DNA from: Methylocaldum sp035627495
Lineage (GTDB): Bacteria; Pseudomonadota; Gammaproteobacteria; Methylococcales; Methylococcaceae
Length of the DNA stretch: 64,000 nt
NCBI RefSeq assembly: GCF_035627495.1
Contig: NZ_DASPLO010000195.1
Location: 62,001 to 126,000 of the forward strand
Direction of reading: 5' to 3'
This document shows positions 9,033 to 18,072 of this stretch, in pieces. Position 1 is the stretch's first letter; each line of letters opens with the position of its first letter. The notes under the pieces are model-generated. The model did not search any database. It had not been told where the DNA came from and saw only the letters and a list, made by a program, of their open reading frames with translations. The position numbers and the translations under genes are program-made.

Positions 9033-11312
9033 ATGGCGGTGACGCATTCTTTGGGATTTCCCCGCATCGGCGCCCGGCGCGAGTTGAAACAGGCTCTGGA
9101 AGCCTATTGGGCCGGCAAGATCGGCCTTCCGGACTTGCGAGAAACCGGTCGGCAGTTGCGCGAACGGCATTGGAACCTCCAAGCCCGGGCCGGCATCGAT
9201 CTGGTGCCGGTGGGCGATTTCGCCTACTACGATCAGATGCTGAATATGACGGCATTGCTGGGCGCGATTCCCGAACGCTTCGGTTTCGGCGATGAAACTC
9301 TGGGCCTCGACCGCTATTTCGAACTGGCCCGAGGCCAGAAAGATCAGCCGGCCATGGAAATGACCAAGTGGTTCGATACCAACTACCACTACATCGTCCC
9401 GGAATTCCATCGCGACACGTCGTTCCGCCTGGGCGTGGAATGGCTGTTCGAGGAGGTGGAGGAAGCCAAGGCCCTGAGGCTTAACCCAAAGCCCGTGCTG
9501 ATCGGCCCCCTGACTTATTTGTTTTTGGGCAAGGCAAAGGAAACCGATTTCGATCGGCTGAGCTTGTTGCCCCGCTTGGTGCCGGTGTACGCGGAAATCC
9601 TTCGAAGGCTCAAGGACCAGGGCGTCTCGTGGGTACAGATGGATGAGCCGGCCCTCGTGCTGGATCTGCCCGCGGAATGGCTAGCCGGCTATCGCGAGGT
9701 TTACCGGACCCTGGCGGCGGCGGGGCCTCACGTTCTTCTGGCCACCTATTTCGATTCGGCGGCGGAGCGAGTGGAACTGCTGAAGTCCCTGCCGGTGGCC
9801 GGAGTGCACATCGACGCCGTCAGGGCGCCGGAGCAGGTGCCGGTCTTTGCCGGCGACTATCCTTCGGACAAGGTCCTGTCGCTGGGGCTCATCGACGGCC
9901 GCAACGTCTGGCGCACGGATCTTCGGCGCGCGCTGGCCTTGGCCGACACCGCCCGCGCTGGTTTGGGCGAGCGGCTGTGGCTGGCGCCGAGCTGCTCGCT
10001 GCTCCACGTGCCGGTGGATCTGGAGCCGGAATCCGAACTGGACCCGGAAATCAGAAGCTGGCTAGCCTTCGCCGTGCAGAAACTTCAGGAGCTGGCGACC
10101 GTGGACAAAGGCTTGCGGCTCGGTACGGAGGCCATCCGGACCGAACTGGGCGTGCAGGATCGGGCGTTGCAAAACCGCGCGACTTCGCCGCGGATTCACA
10201 ACCCGGCGGTCAAGGCTCGTCTGGAACAACTGACCGAAGCGGATTTCCGGCGCTATTCGCCTTTTTCCGAACGGATTCCCTTGCAACGGGAACGGCTGCG
10301 GCTGCCCGCCTTTCCCACTACCACGATCGGCTCTTTCCCGCAGACCTCGGACATCCGGAAGGCCCGCGCCGATTACCGGAAAGGAGAACTGAACGAAGCC
10401 CTCTATCGCGAGGCCATGCGCACAGCCATCCGCGAAGCCGTGCACAAGCAGGAAGCGCTCGGCCTGGATCTTTTGGTGCACGGCGAAGCCGAGCGCAACG
10501 ACATGGTGGAGTATTTCGGCGAGCAACTGGAAGGCTTCGCCTTTACCCGGCACGGTTGGGTGCAGAGTTACGGCTCCCGCTGCGTCAAGCCGCCGATCAT
10601 CGTGGGCGACGTGTCGAGACCCAAAGCCATGACCGTGGAATGGATCGCCTATGCCCAGAGGCAGACCCGGAAACCCGTCAAAGGCATGCTGACCGGCCCC
10701 GTGACCATCCTGCAATGGTCTTTCGTGCGCGATGACCAGCCCCGCGCCGTCACCGCCCTGCAAGTCGCCCTGGCCATTCGCGACGAAGTCGGCGACCTGG
10801 AGCAGGCAGGCGTCGCGGCCATTCAGATCGACGAACCCGCCGTTCGCGAAGGTTTGCCGCTCAAGCGGCGGGACTGGGACGACTATCTGGACTGGGCGGT
10901 AAGAGCCTTCCGCCTGGCGTCTTCGGGCGTGGCGGACGATACCCAGATTCACACCCACATGTGCTACTCGGAGTTCGGCGATATCCTGCCGGCCATCGCC
11001 GCTTTGGATGCGGACGTGATCACCATCGAAACCTCCCGTTCCGACATGGATTTGCTGGCCGCCTTCCACGACTTCCGTTATCCCAATGATATCGGTCCCG
11101 GCGTCTACGACATCCATTCCCCCCGCGTACCGGAAAAAGAAGAGATGCTGCGTCTTCTGGAAAAAGCCTGCGAAGCCATCGCGCCGGAACGGCTCTGGGT
11201 CAACCCCGATTGCGGCCTCAAGACGCGTGGATGGCCGGAGGTCGAGCAGGCCCTGACCCATATGGTCGAGGCGGCGAGAACGCTCCGCGAGCGATGGGGC
11301 CCGGTCGCTTGA
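9033..11312 (+). CDS. metE: Cobalamin-independent methionine synthase
   Basis: A 759-residue cytoplasmic enzyme, normal length for MetE. It moves a methyl group from 5-methyltetrahydropteroyltriglutamate to homocysteine. The duplicated barrel begins THSLGFPRIGARRELKQALE. The catalytic half has FPTTTIGSFPQT, a zinc site HTHMCYSEFGD (His and Cys), ITIETSRSDMD (Glu) and NPDCGLKTRGW (Cys). A good ribosome site (AGAGGAG) lies upstream of ATG 9033. It is divergent from metR and probably under its control. Confidence 0.97.
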   Translation: MAVTHSLGFPRIGARRELKQALEAYWAGKIGLPDLRETGRQLRERHWNLQARAGIDLVPVGDFAYYDQMLNMTALLGAIPERFGFGDETLGLDRYFELARGQKDQPAMEMTKWFDTNYHYIVPEFHRDTSFRLGVEWLFEEVEEAKALRLNPKPVLIGPLTYLFLGKAKETDFDRLSLLPRLVPVYAEILRRLKDQGVSWVQMDEPALVLDLPAEWLAGYREVYRTLAAAGPHVLLATYFDSAAERVELLKSLPVAGVHIDAVRAPEQVPVFAGDYPSDKVLSLGLIDGRNVWRTDLRRALALADTARAGLGERLWLAPSCSLLHVPVDLEPESELDPEIRSWLAFAVQKLQELATVDKGLRLGTEAIRTELGVQDRALQNRATSPRIHNPAVKARLEQLTEADFRRYSPFSERIPLQRERLRLPAFPTTTIGSFPQTSDIRKARADYRKGELNEALYREAMRTAIREAVHKQEALGLDLLVHGEAERNDMVEYFGEQLEGFAFTRHGWVQSYGSRCVKPPIIVGDVSRPKAMTVEWIAYAQRQTRKPVKGMLTGPVTILQWSFVRDDQPRAVTALQVALAIRDEVGDLEQAGVAAIQIDEPAVREGLPLKRRDWDDYLDWAVRAFRLASSGVADDTQIHTHMCYSEFGDILPAIAALDADVITIETSRSDMDLLAAFHDFRYPNDIGPGVYDIHSPRVPEKEEMLRLLEKACEAIAPERLWVNPDCGLKTRGWPEVEQALTHMVEAARTLRERWGPVA

Positions 11313-11953
11313 AATTACTCGATTCGTGAGGCGATCCGATTAAACGCGCCGTCTGTTCCGGAGCATTCGGATCACTTCCACGAGAGCTAGAGTCCGTGAC
11401 ACCGGGCCGCCAATACCCAGCCGGGAGACCGCTTTGAGCAGTTGTGCGGCGACATAAAGGCGGGCGGCCCTTCGGGCCCAGCGCGCTGACCGTGACGAAA
11501 AAGAGGTGTGGATCATGGCGATAGCAGAGCGTCGGTTCGCGGAAAAACCACTGCGTGGTGACGGGCTGAACCTCCGTGTTCCCGCCGGGTTCCGGCGAGC
11601 CCGGGTGGCCTCCCACCCGTCGGCCCCGTCACCACTCAGTGAAGGCTCTCACCGTCCTTGGAAACCTCCAGAGGACCATCGCTCCATTGGCGCTCTGGGC
11701 CGGAATGTCCCGTTCCGTACTCGGCGCGGCGGTCCGCGCACCCCGCGGGCGATGCCGGACTCCGGAGCCGAGTGGGGGATATTAGATCGCGTGGGATCGG
11801 TTCGGTAAATACGTGGGGCTACCTAATCCCGGCTCCCGCGCGGTGGCGGTTGGGGCGAGAGATCTGCGGCAAGAAAGCCAGCCGGGCTCATGAGCCGGTA
11901 AAACGATCCGAGACCGTGCGCCGGCCAATGCATAGAATGATCAAACCCAGCCT
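11313..11953. other. 640-bp region without a credible gene, rich in strong hairpins
   Basis: Open frames here (11218-11616 on the minus strand, 11506-11808 on the plus) give low-complexity Pro/Gly/Arg products with no family features, as expected in GC-rich non-coding DNA. The notable content is structural: a long folded element at 11549-11641 and a second, weaker stem (ACTCGGC/GCCGAGT, 11719-11725 with 11767-11773) that encloses two small hairpins. RNase P, tmRNA, SRP and 6S signatures were looked for by eye and not found. Confidence 0.5.
11549..11641 (-). ncRNA. Candidate structured RNA or palindromic element
   Basis: An outer helix pairs 11549-11565 with 11625-11641: CACTG, one mismatch, then eleven perfect pairs (GTGGTGACGGG with CCCGTCACCAC). 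It encloses two perfect hairpins, CGCCGG-GTT-CCGGCG (11583-11597) and GGGTGG-CCTC-CCACCC (11603-11618), giving a three-way junction. On the minus strand the helix is followed by GGTTTTTCC, so it could end a minus-strand transcript, for example from the YkvA gene ~310 bp upstream. A new small RNA or a mobile palindromic element is also possible. Confidence 0.35.
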
Positions 11954-12355
11954 TTAGGTAGACCTCTCGGTCGTCCAGGCTTCGTATTCAGCGAGTTGCT
12001 GCTCGACCAGAAGCAGACAGACGCTCAACATCAGGGCATCGTCCGTGTACCCCAAAATCGGGATGACATCCGGAATGAGATCAATCGGACTCAGCACATA
12101 AAGGAGGGCGGCGACAATGGCCGAAAGGGCATACCAGGGGATTTGGCGATAGGTGCCGTTTAGATAGTCCCTCACCAGCGCAATCATCAGTCTGACATCG
12201 TTCAGGAAACGACCGAGAGGGCCTTTGGATTCAAACTTCTGCTTTATCTCGTCGGCCTTCGCGATTACCCTCTTGAAATCGCCCTCGGAGAGCTTTTTCG
12301 CATCGGCTTTAAGCCGTTCCTGGATGGCCCGTTTGGTGACCTTTCGTTTTAGCAT
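11954..12355 (-). CDS. YkvA family (DUF1232) membrane protein
   Basis: A 133-residue protein. The first ~60 residues are charged and helical; the DUF1232 core follows, with IPWYALSAIVAALLYVLSPIDLIPDVIPILGYTDDALML forming a membrane hairpin. SPIDLIPD and GYTDD are the family signature. The biochemical role is unknown. It is convergent with metE across the hairpin-rich gap and lies downstream of the MASE1 kinase on the same strand (88 bp), possibly in one transcript. Confidence 0.85.
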   Translation of the reverse strand: MLKRKVTKRAIQERLKADAKKLSEGDFKRVIAKADEIKQKFESKGPLGRFLNDVRLMIALVRDYLNGTYRQIPWYALSAIVAALLYVLSPIDLIPDVIPILGYTDDALMLSVCLLLVEQQLAEYEAWTTERST

Positions 12356-12442
12356 CGCGTTTTCCTCTATAAGAGGCCATTGTGTCGTGGCCGAACGAGA
12401 CGGCGCACATGGCCGGGGCGCCGGAGCGGAAGCGTGCGCCCG

Positions 12443-14446
12443 TTAATGTACCGGAACCGGCAACCGCACCACAAATTCGCTGCCCCGGCCAGAACCTTCG
12501 CTATGGGCTTCGACTCGCCCTCCATGCAATTCCACGATTTTTTGCACGATGGTCAAACCGATTCCAAGGCCGCCCTGGGCGCGATCCAGCGTCCGTTCGG
12601 CTTGAGTGAACACGTCAAAAAGATGTGGGAGCAAGGCGCCTGAGATGCCTTCCCCCGTATCTCGTACGGAAATGATGACTTCGTCATCTTTACAAGAAAC
12701 GGTCAGCCAAATCCGGCCGCCTGCCGGCGTGTACTTCGCCGCGTTATCGAGAAGATTCGTAACCACTTGGGCGAGTCGCACGTGATCGCCTTCAAACCGG
12801 ACGGGCTGCTCGGGCACCGAAACGGCAAAGGCATGGCGACGTTCTTCAATGAATGGCCGACTGGTCTCGATGGCCTGATCGATTACCCTAGCCAAATCCA
12901 CCGGGGCTTTTCGCAGCGTCAGTTTGCCCTGGACAATCCGTGACACATCCAGGAGATCATCCACCAGCCGCGCCAAGTGGTTCACCTGGCGATCTATCAT
13001 ATCCCGCGCCCAGTTCAACTTAGGATCACCGGGATTAAGCTTGCCCAGGATGCGCACCGCATTCTGGATCGGTGCCAACGGATTCCGAAGCTCATGCCCG
13101 AGCATGGCAATGAATTCATTCTTGCGCTGGTCGGTCTCACGTAGCACTTCTTCCATATGCTTGCGCTCGGTGATGTCGGTGCTGATCCCCACGATCCCCG
13201 CCGGTCTTCCGGCGGCGTCCCGATAGGCGCCTTTATTGCTGAGATAAAGACGCTGTTTGCCGTTTGGCAGCCGGATGATTTCCTCGAACCGTTCGGTCCC
13301 TCCCTTGGCCAGGAGGCGGAGGTCGTTGTCCCGAAACTGTTGCGCCATCTCTCGCGGAAAGACCTCGAATTCCGTACGGCCGATGACGTCTTCGGACCGG
13401 AAGCTGAACAGGCGCAACAGCGCGTCATTACAGGCGAGATAGCGGCCCGCCTTGTCCTTGATGAAAATGGGACTATCGGTCGTGGCGAGTATGCACTCCA
13501 GCAATTCCGTGCGCTCGCGTAAGCGTGCCTCGCTTTCGAGCAGCGCCTCTTCGACACGCCGTCGGTGCAGCACGACCGCCGAGAGCGTGAACCCGATCAG
13601 GGTGGAGGATCCGATGAATGCCTGCAGCGAAAACAACGATTGATGCAGCGGCATCCCGGCAAAGGGGCCCGAGCCGAGTACCGTGGCAAGGATCGCGACC
13701 GCCGCGATTCCGGTCAGAGTGATGGCGACATGTTCTTGACCCATGCGAAACGCGGCATATAGCACAAAAGGAATCAACGTGTACGGGAGTGGCTTGATGA
13801 TCGAACTCGGCAGCCAATGCCCGAATACCGCCAGGCCGCTTATCACGAGCAGTCCATAAAAACACAGAGGTTCAAGGCGAATGGGGATGGCGGTGTTTCT
13901 CGCTGATTGCCGAACTAATAGCAGCGAGGGGGTTATGACAAGGAGGCTGACGATATCCCCCAGCCACCACGTGATCCAATTGATGCCATAGGCCGATTCC
14001 TCGATCAGCCCATCCCAGTAAAGACTGGTTACGCCCAGAGTGGCCGCAATCACGCTACTGACGGCGGCGAAGAAAGCGAACAGGAAAACATGGCGAACGC
14101 GCTCGAAGGGGACGATAGGACGGCTGAATCGGTTGAGCAGGAACGCGCCCACGAGCGCTTCCACGGTATTGCCGAGACTGATACTCATGGCGCCCAAGGG
14201 AGAGACTTCCGTCGATGCATTCGCAAGACCGGCTCCTAGCCCGATACCCGGCCACAGACGACGCCCGAACACGAGCACGGCAGCCAGTGCGATTCCGGCT
14301 GGTGGCCAGACCACGCTGGCATTGCCGGGTGGTATAGCGAGTGACAATCCGAGCTTGGCAGTCAGAAAATAAGTACCCGCGAGCAATGCGACCTGCAATC
14401 CGTACAGTCCGGCGGGCGATCTCAGGATCGTATATAAGGGCAGCAT
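12443..14446 (-). CDS. MASE1-PAS hybrid-type sensor histidine kinase
   Basis: A 667-residue membrane sensor. The N-terminal ~290 residues are a MASE1 domain with about eight helices (GLSLAIPPGNASVVWPPAGIAL is typical). A PAS domain with PAC motif follows at about 310-430 (SPIFIKDKAGRYLACND...GISTDITERK). The HisKA box FIAMLGHELRNPLAPIQNA has its histidine near residue 450. The HATPase domain has NLLDNAAKYTP, DTGEGI and GGLGIGLTI. There is no receiver domain. No response regulator is adjacent, so the target is unknown; the nearby RsbT/RsbU-like genes point to a local signalling cluster. Confidence 0.88.
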   Translation of the reverse strand: MLPLYTILRSPAGLYGLQVALLAGTYFLTAKLGLSLAIPPGNASVVWPPAGIALAAVLVFGRRLWPGIGLGAGLANASTEVSPLGAMSISLGNTVEALVGAFLLNRFSRPIVPFERVRHVFLFAFFAAVSSVIAATLGVTSLYWDGLIEESAYGINWITWWLGDIVSLLVITPSLLLVRQSARNTAIPIRLEPLCFYGLLVISGLAVFGHWLPSSIIKPLPYTLIPFVLYAAFRMGQEHVAITLTGIAAVAILATVLGSGPFAGMPLHQSLFSLQAFIGSSTLIGFTLSAVVLHRRRVEEALLESEARLRERTELLECILATTDSPIFIKDKAGRYLACNDALLRLFSFRSEDVIGRTEFEVFPREMAQQFRDNDLRLLAKGGTERFEEIIRLPNGKQRLYLSNKGAYRDAAGRPAGIVGISTDITERKHMEEVLRETDQRKNEFIAMLGHELRNPLAPIQNAVRILGKLNPGDPKLNWARDMIDRQVNHLARLVDDLLDVSRIVQGKLTLRKAPVDLARVIDQAIETSRPFIEERRHAFAVSVPEQPVRFEGDHVRLAQVVTNLLDNAAKYTPAGGRIWLTVSCKDDEVIISVRDTGEGISGALLPHLFDVFTQAERTLDRAQGGLGIGLTIVQKIVELHGGRVEAHSEGSGRGSEFVVRLPVPVH

Positions 14447-14814
14447 GGCAGGTGAAGGCTAATGCGCCTCATTTGAATTCACCATTGGTGTGCAGACCGT
14501 GTGCGATGCCGATTCCGGACGGATAGCTCGCGCCCTTGCGTCGGAATTGGGTTGAAGACAACGATGTTTGCCCGAGTCCGGCGGCATCGAAGGTCGGCTC
14601 ACCCGCTTTAGGCCAATAAACTGCCCGCGCGTTCCATCGAGCAAATCGAAAAAAGATCTGACCGCCATCGCTTGGCATGGCTAGAAGGCGCCGCGTCATG
14701 TACTCTCAATCTATGGCCGATATGCGGCAAGAACTGGAATTACGAGGGAACCGCAAGAACGCTTTACACCACAATTCTATATATGGGTGGTTCAGCGAGC
14801 GGACAGAAAAGTTC

Positions 14815-15216
14815 ATGACCGACGAAATACGAGTATTCATTGATTCGGAGTCGCAAATTCTGATCGCTCGCCAGCAGGCACGCTTATTGGCGGCGGAGTT
14901 GGGCTTCTGGTCGGTCGAACAAAGCTTTATCGCCATGGCCATCTCGGAAGTGGCGCTCAACATCCTTCAATACGCCGGAAAGGGAGAAATCCTTCTGGAC
15001 AAGGCGCAAAAGGAAGGCGCGCAAGGCATCATGGTCGTGGCTCGCGACGAGGGGCCAGGTATTCCCGATGTCGAACTGGCCATGCAGGAGGGTTATTCGA
15101 CGAGCGGTAGTGCCGGGCTGGGCTTGGCGGGCGCCAAGCGGCTCATGGACGAGTTCAATGTCGTGTCCGAAGTCGGGAAGGGCACGACGGTGACGATGAA
15201 GAAATGGGTGCGATGA
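14815..15216 (+). CDS. RsbT-like serine kinase / anti-sigma regulatory ATPase
   Basis: A 133-residue GHKL ATPase. The frame opens at 14677, but family alignment starts at MTDEIRVFIDSESQI, so ATG 14815 is chosen; the ribosome site is weak. Visible motifs are the N-box SEVALNILQYAGKGE, G1 box ARDEGPGI and a GLGLAGAKRLMDEF lid. This is the RsbT family, which phosphorylates STAS proteins and activates RsbU-type phosphatases. An RsbU-like phosphatase lies 306 bp downstream. No RsbS/RsbR STAS gene is seen in the window. Confidence 0.82.
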   Translation: MTDEIRVFIDSESQILIARQQARLLAAELGFWSVEQSFIAMAISEVALNILQYAGKGEILLDKAQKEGAQGIMVVARDEGPGIPDVELAMQEGYSTSGSAGLGLAGAKRLMDEFNVVSEVGKGTTVTMKKWVR

Positions 15217-15522
15217 GCAGGGCCCTCTTGCCGGTCACTGCGTGAGACATCGCCGACCGATTTGAAAACTCCGAGCATGTCCCTGGCGCGGCGTCGAAGT
15301 GTGGAATCTTCGTGTTTCGACGCCGCTTCGCGGAGTTTATCCTGAGTGCGGTTGAAGGGCGCAACACAAGCAATTTCAGGATTTGTTCGGAGCTTCTTTT
15401 GAGCGGGGCCGATTGAATTGGGCGCCGGTCCGCGAGTCCAATAAGCCGGGAGCCTTTTTCGTCCCGAAGGATGCAGCGTCTTCCCAAGCAGACACCGCAC
15501 GGCTGCATCTCGGAGACATGTG
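15217..15522. repeat. Intergenic region with an 11-bp perfect inverted repeat
   Basis: No gene is seen. GCGGCGTCGAA at 15288-15298 pairs perfectly with TTCGACGCCGC at 15316-15326 across a 17-base loop. Just after, TTTATCCTGAGTGCGG resembles the palindromic CCTGAG motif of REP-type intergenic repeats. No T run follows, so a repeat unit is more likely than a terminator. Confidence 0.4.
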
Positions 15523-17943
15523 ATGAATGAAGAAACAGTCGAACGTGGTGGACGTGAGCTAGCAGTGCAATACGTCGAGGCATTGCGGGACTATTTGGCC
15601 GGAGTGGAGGGGAATCCATTGTTGCGGGCCTATCGGCTGGGACGCAAAGCAATCGCGGAGAACGTGAGTCTTCCGGTTCTGGCCGCGATCCACCATAAAG
15701 CGCTGGCTGAGCTTTTGGCCCAAGCCGGTGCTCCCGCTGAAGACGTCGATATCGAATTGCAGGCCGAGGTATTTTTTCGGGAGGCTCTGGCACCCTTCGA
15801 CAGGACGTCCTACGGCCATGGTGACACCATGACCAAAATGCACCTGCTCAACGAAAGCTTGGAGCGGACACACAAGCGTCTTACCGAAATCAACCGCAAA
15901 AAGGACCGAGCCATCGCCGAACTGCGGCAACGCGAAGAAGCGTTGCGCAGGAGCCACGACGAATTGGAAAAGCGGGCTAAGACACAGACCCTGGAGCTTA
16001 CAGCGGCCGGAGTGACCCTGCGGGCGGAAATCGCCGAACGCAAGCTCACTGAGATCGCCTTGCGGGAAAGCGAAGCCCGGTTCCGGGCGATTTTCGAACG
16101 GGCCGGCATCGGCATTGCGCTCTTGGACAAGAACGGAAGAATCAGGGAATGCAACATCGCCCTGCAGGAGATGCTGGGCTTTGGCGCCGAGGAACTGCAC
16201 GGCCGGGTTATTTTCGATCTGAGTTACCCGGAAGATCTCGAGATCAGCGCGCGGCAGTTTAAAGGCTTGGTCGAAGGCAGATACAAACACTACAACCTGG
16301 ACAAGCGCTTTATCCGGAAAAACGGCACAGTGGTCTGGGTCCGCAAAATCGTTTCGGGAACCTACGGATTCAAGGGCGAACTGCAATTCGCCATCGATAT
16401 GGTCGAGGACATCACCGAAAGCAAAGTTGCCGAGGAGTCGCTGCGGGAAAGCGAATCGCGGTTCCGCCAGGTCGTCGATATGACCTGCGAGTGGATCTGG
16501 GAGCAGGATGCTGACGGCCGCTACAGCTACTCCAGTGCCGCGGTGAAGAGTATTCTCGGTTATGACGCCAAGGAGATCATCGGAAAACCCTATTACGAGT
16601 TATTTTTCCCGGAAGACAGGGAACGCGTCGCGGCACTTGCGCCCGAGTTGATCGCCCGCGAGGAGCCTTTCCTCCGCCTGATCAACCGCTATCGGCACAA
16701 GGATGGCCGCGAAGTGTTTACCGAATCCACCGGAATCCCGCTCTCCGATAACCGGGGCCACTTGTTGAGGTGGCGCGGGGTGGATCACGACGTTACCGAA
16801 CGCAAGCGTTTTGAGGATGCTCTAAGGCTTCGAGACCGGGCCATCGCGGCTTCCAGCGTCGGTATCATCATCACCGATCCTCATCAGCCGGGAAATCCCA
16901 TCATCTACGCCAATCCCGCCTTTGTCCAGATGACGGGCAGCAGCCGGGACGAGGTGATCGGGTGGAATCCCCGCTTCCTGCAAGGCCCGGAGACCGATCC
17001 GAACGCGATCGAGGAAATTCGGAAGGCCGTGCGCGAAGAGCGCGATTGCCACCTGACGCTGAAAAATTACCGCAAGGACGGCACGCCGTTTTGGAACGAG
17101 CTGTTCATCTCTCCGGTGAGGGACGATCACGGCAAGCTGACTCATTTCATCGGTACGCAGACCGATGTCACGGCATTGCGGCGAATAGAAGAAGAACGCC
17201 ACGAGATGGAAATCGCCCGGCAGATCCAGTTGTCCCTCTTGCCTAGCGTCCCGCTGCGGATGGATGGCGCTCTGGTGGCGGGGTATTGTCTGCCAGCCGT
17301 CCATGTAGGCGGCGATTATTTCGATTATTTCGCCACGGAAGAGGGGGTCGATATCGTGATAGCCGACGTTTCCGGGCACTCGGTGGGCGCTGCTCTGATC
17401 ATGGCCGAAACCCGCAGCACTTTGAAGATGGGAACCGACTGGATGGCGAAAGGCCAGCCGAGGCTCCGCAACGGCGCGGAAAAGACCCTGTCGGTCTTGA
17501 ACGATATCCTGTTCGAGGATTTGAACCGGGCCAGCTTTTTTATCTCCATGTTCTATCTGAGATACCACGCGGATACGCGCTGGATTACCTATGCCAATGC
17601 GGGGCACAATCGCCCGCTATTGCTGCGCAGAGGCGAGCGGAATTGTACGGAATTGGATGCCGAAGGGCTCATTTTAGGCGTTAAGAAAGGCGTAGCGTTT
17701 GAAGAGAAAGCGCTCTCTTTGAATGAGGGCGATATGGTGCTTCTTTATACCGATGGGGTTACCGAAGCTCGAAATAAACAGGGGGAATTTTTCGGTGAAC
17801 CTCGTCTGTGCGAGCTTTTTATTACTCATTCTCAAGCTTCACCCCAAGAGCTTATCGAGATTATCGTCGACGAACTCGGGAAGTTTTGCCAAAGCCGGTC
17901 CTTCGATGACGATATTTCCCTCGTGGTGCTGAAGGTTGGCTAA
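15523..17943 (+). CDS. RsbU-like PAS-PP2C (SpoIIE) phosphatase
   Basis: An 806-residue protein. ATG 15523 has CGGAG upstream with good spacing; a GTG one codon earlier is less likely. Residues ~1-95 resemble the RsbU/RsbR N-terminal helical domain (SLPVLAAIHHKALAELL), which binds RsbT. A coiled coil (~110-180) and three PAS domains follow (about 185-300, 315-430, 440-560). The C-terminal PP2C domain has GGDYFDYF, ADVSGHSVGAALIM, YTDGVTEARN and DDDISLVVLKV, with the metal-binding aspartates in place. It should dephosphorylate a STAS anti-anti-sigma protein encoded elsewhere. Confidence 0.87.
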   Translation: MNEETVERGGRELAVQYVEALRDYLAGVEGNPLLRAYRLGRKAIAENVSLPVLAAIHHKALAELLAQAGAPAEDVDIELQAEVFFREALAPFDRTSYGHGDTMTKMHLLNESLERTHKRLTEINRKKDRAIAELRQREEALRRSHDELEKRAKTQTLELTAAGVTLRAEIAERKLTEIALRESEARFRAIFERAGIGIALLDKNGRIRECNIALQEMLGFGAEELHGRVIFDLSYPEDLEISARQFKGLVEGRYKHYNLDKRFIRKNGTVVWVRKIVSGTYGFKGELQFAIDMVEDITESKVAEESLRESESRFRQVVDMTCEWIWEQDADGRYSYSSAAVKSILGYDAKEIIGKPYYELFFPEDRERVAALAPELIAREEPFLRLINRYRHKDGREVFTESTGIPLSDNRGHLLRWRGVDHDVTERKRFEDALRLRDRAIAASSVGIIITDPHQPGNPIIYANPAFVQMTGSSRDEVIGWNPRFLQGPETDPNAIEEIRKAVREERDCHLTLKNYRKDGTPFWNELFISPVRDDHGKLTHFIGTQTDVTALRRIEEERHEMEIARQIQLSLLPSVPLRMDGALVAGYCLPAVHVGGDYFDYFATEEGVDIVIADVSGHSVGAALIMAETRSTLKMGTDWMAKGQPRLRNGAEKTLSVLNDILFEDLNRASFFISMFYLRYHADTRWITYANAGHNRPLLLRRGERNCTELDAEGLILGVKKGVAFEEKALSLNEGDMVLLYTDGVTEARNKQGEFFGEPRLCELFITHSQASPQELIEIIVDELGKFCQSRSFDDDISLVVLKVG

Positions 17944-18004
17944 GAGATTGTGAAAAACCGTCGCGAGCGACCCGAGTCCGCGCAGTAGGTTTTTTCACAA
18001 CCTC
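17944..18004. repeat. 61-bp palindromic element (MITE-like or terminator)
   Basis: The arms GAGATTGTGAAAAACC and GGTTTTTTCACAACCTC pair with one mismatch and one bulge. Inside is a second hairpin, GTCGC-GA-GCGAC. It starts at the base after the phosphatase stop codon. The T run in the right arm could end transcription of the phosphatase, but the near-perfect termini look like a miniature inverted-repeat element. Confidence 0.5.
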
Positions 18005-18072
18005 TAAGGCGGGATTGTTTTTCGAGCGCTCTGGTCCAATGAATGGGTTTCGACTTGGCGAAAAGGTGCCTT

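Noticed and set aside
10062..11261. 399-codon minus-strand frame opposite metE
   Set aside because: Shadow of metE; GC-rich third positions keep the antisense frame open.
11218..11616. 132-codon minus-strand frame after metE
   Set aside because: Overlaps metE, low-complexity Pro/Gly/Arg product, runs through the folded element; no start signal.
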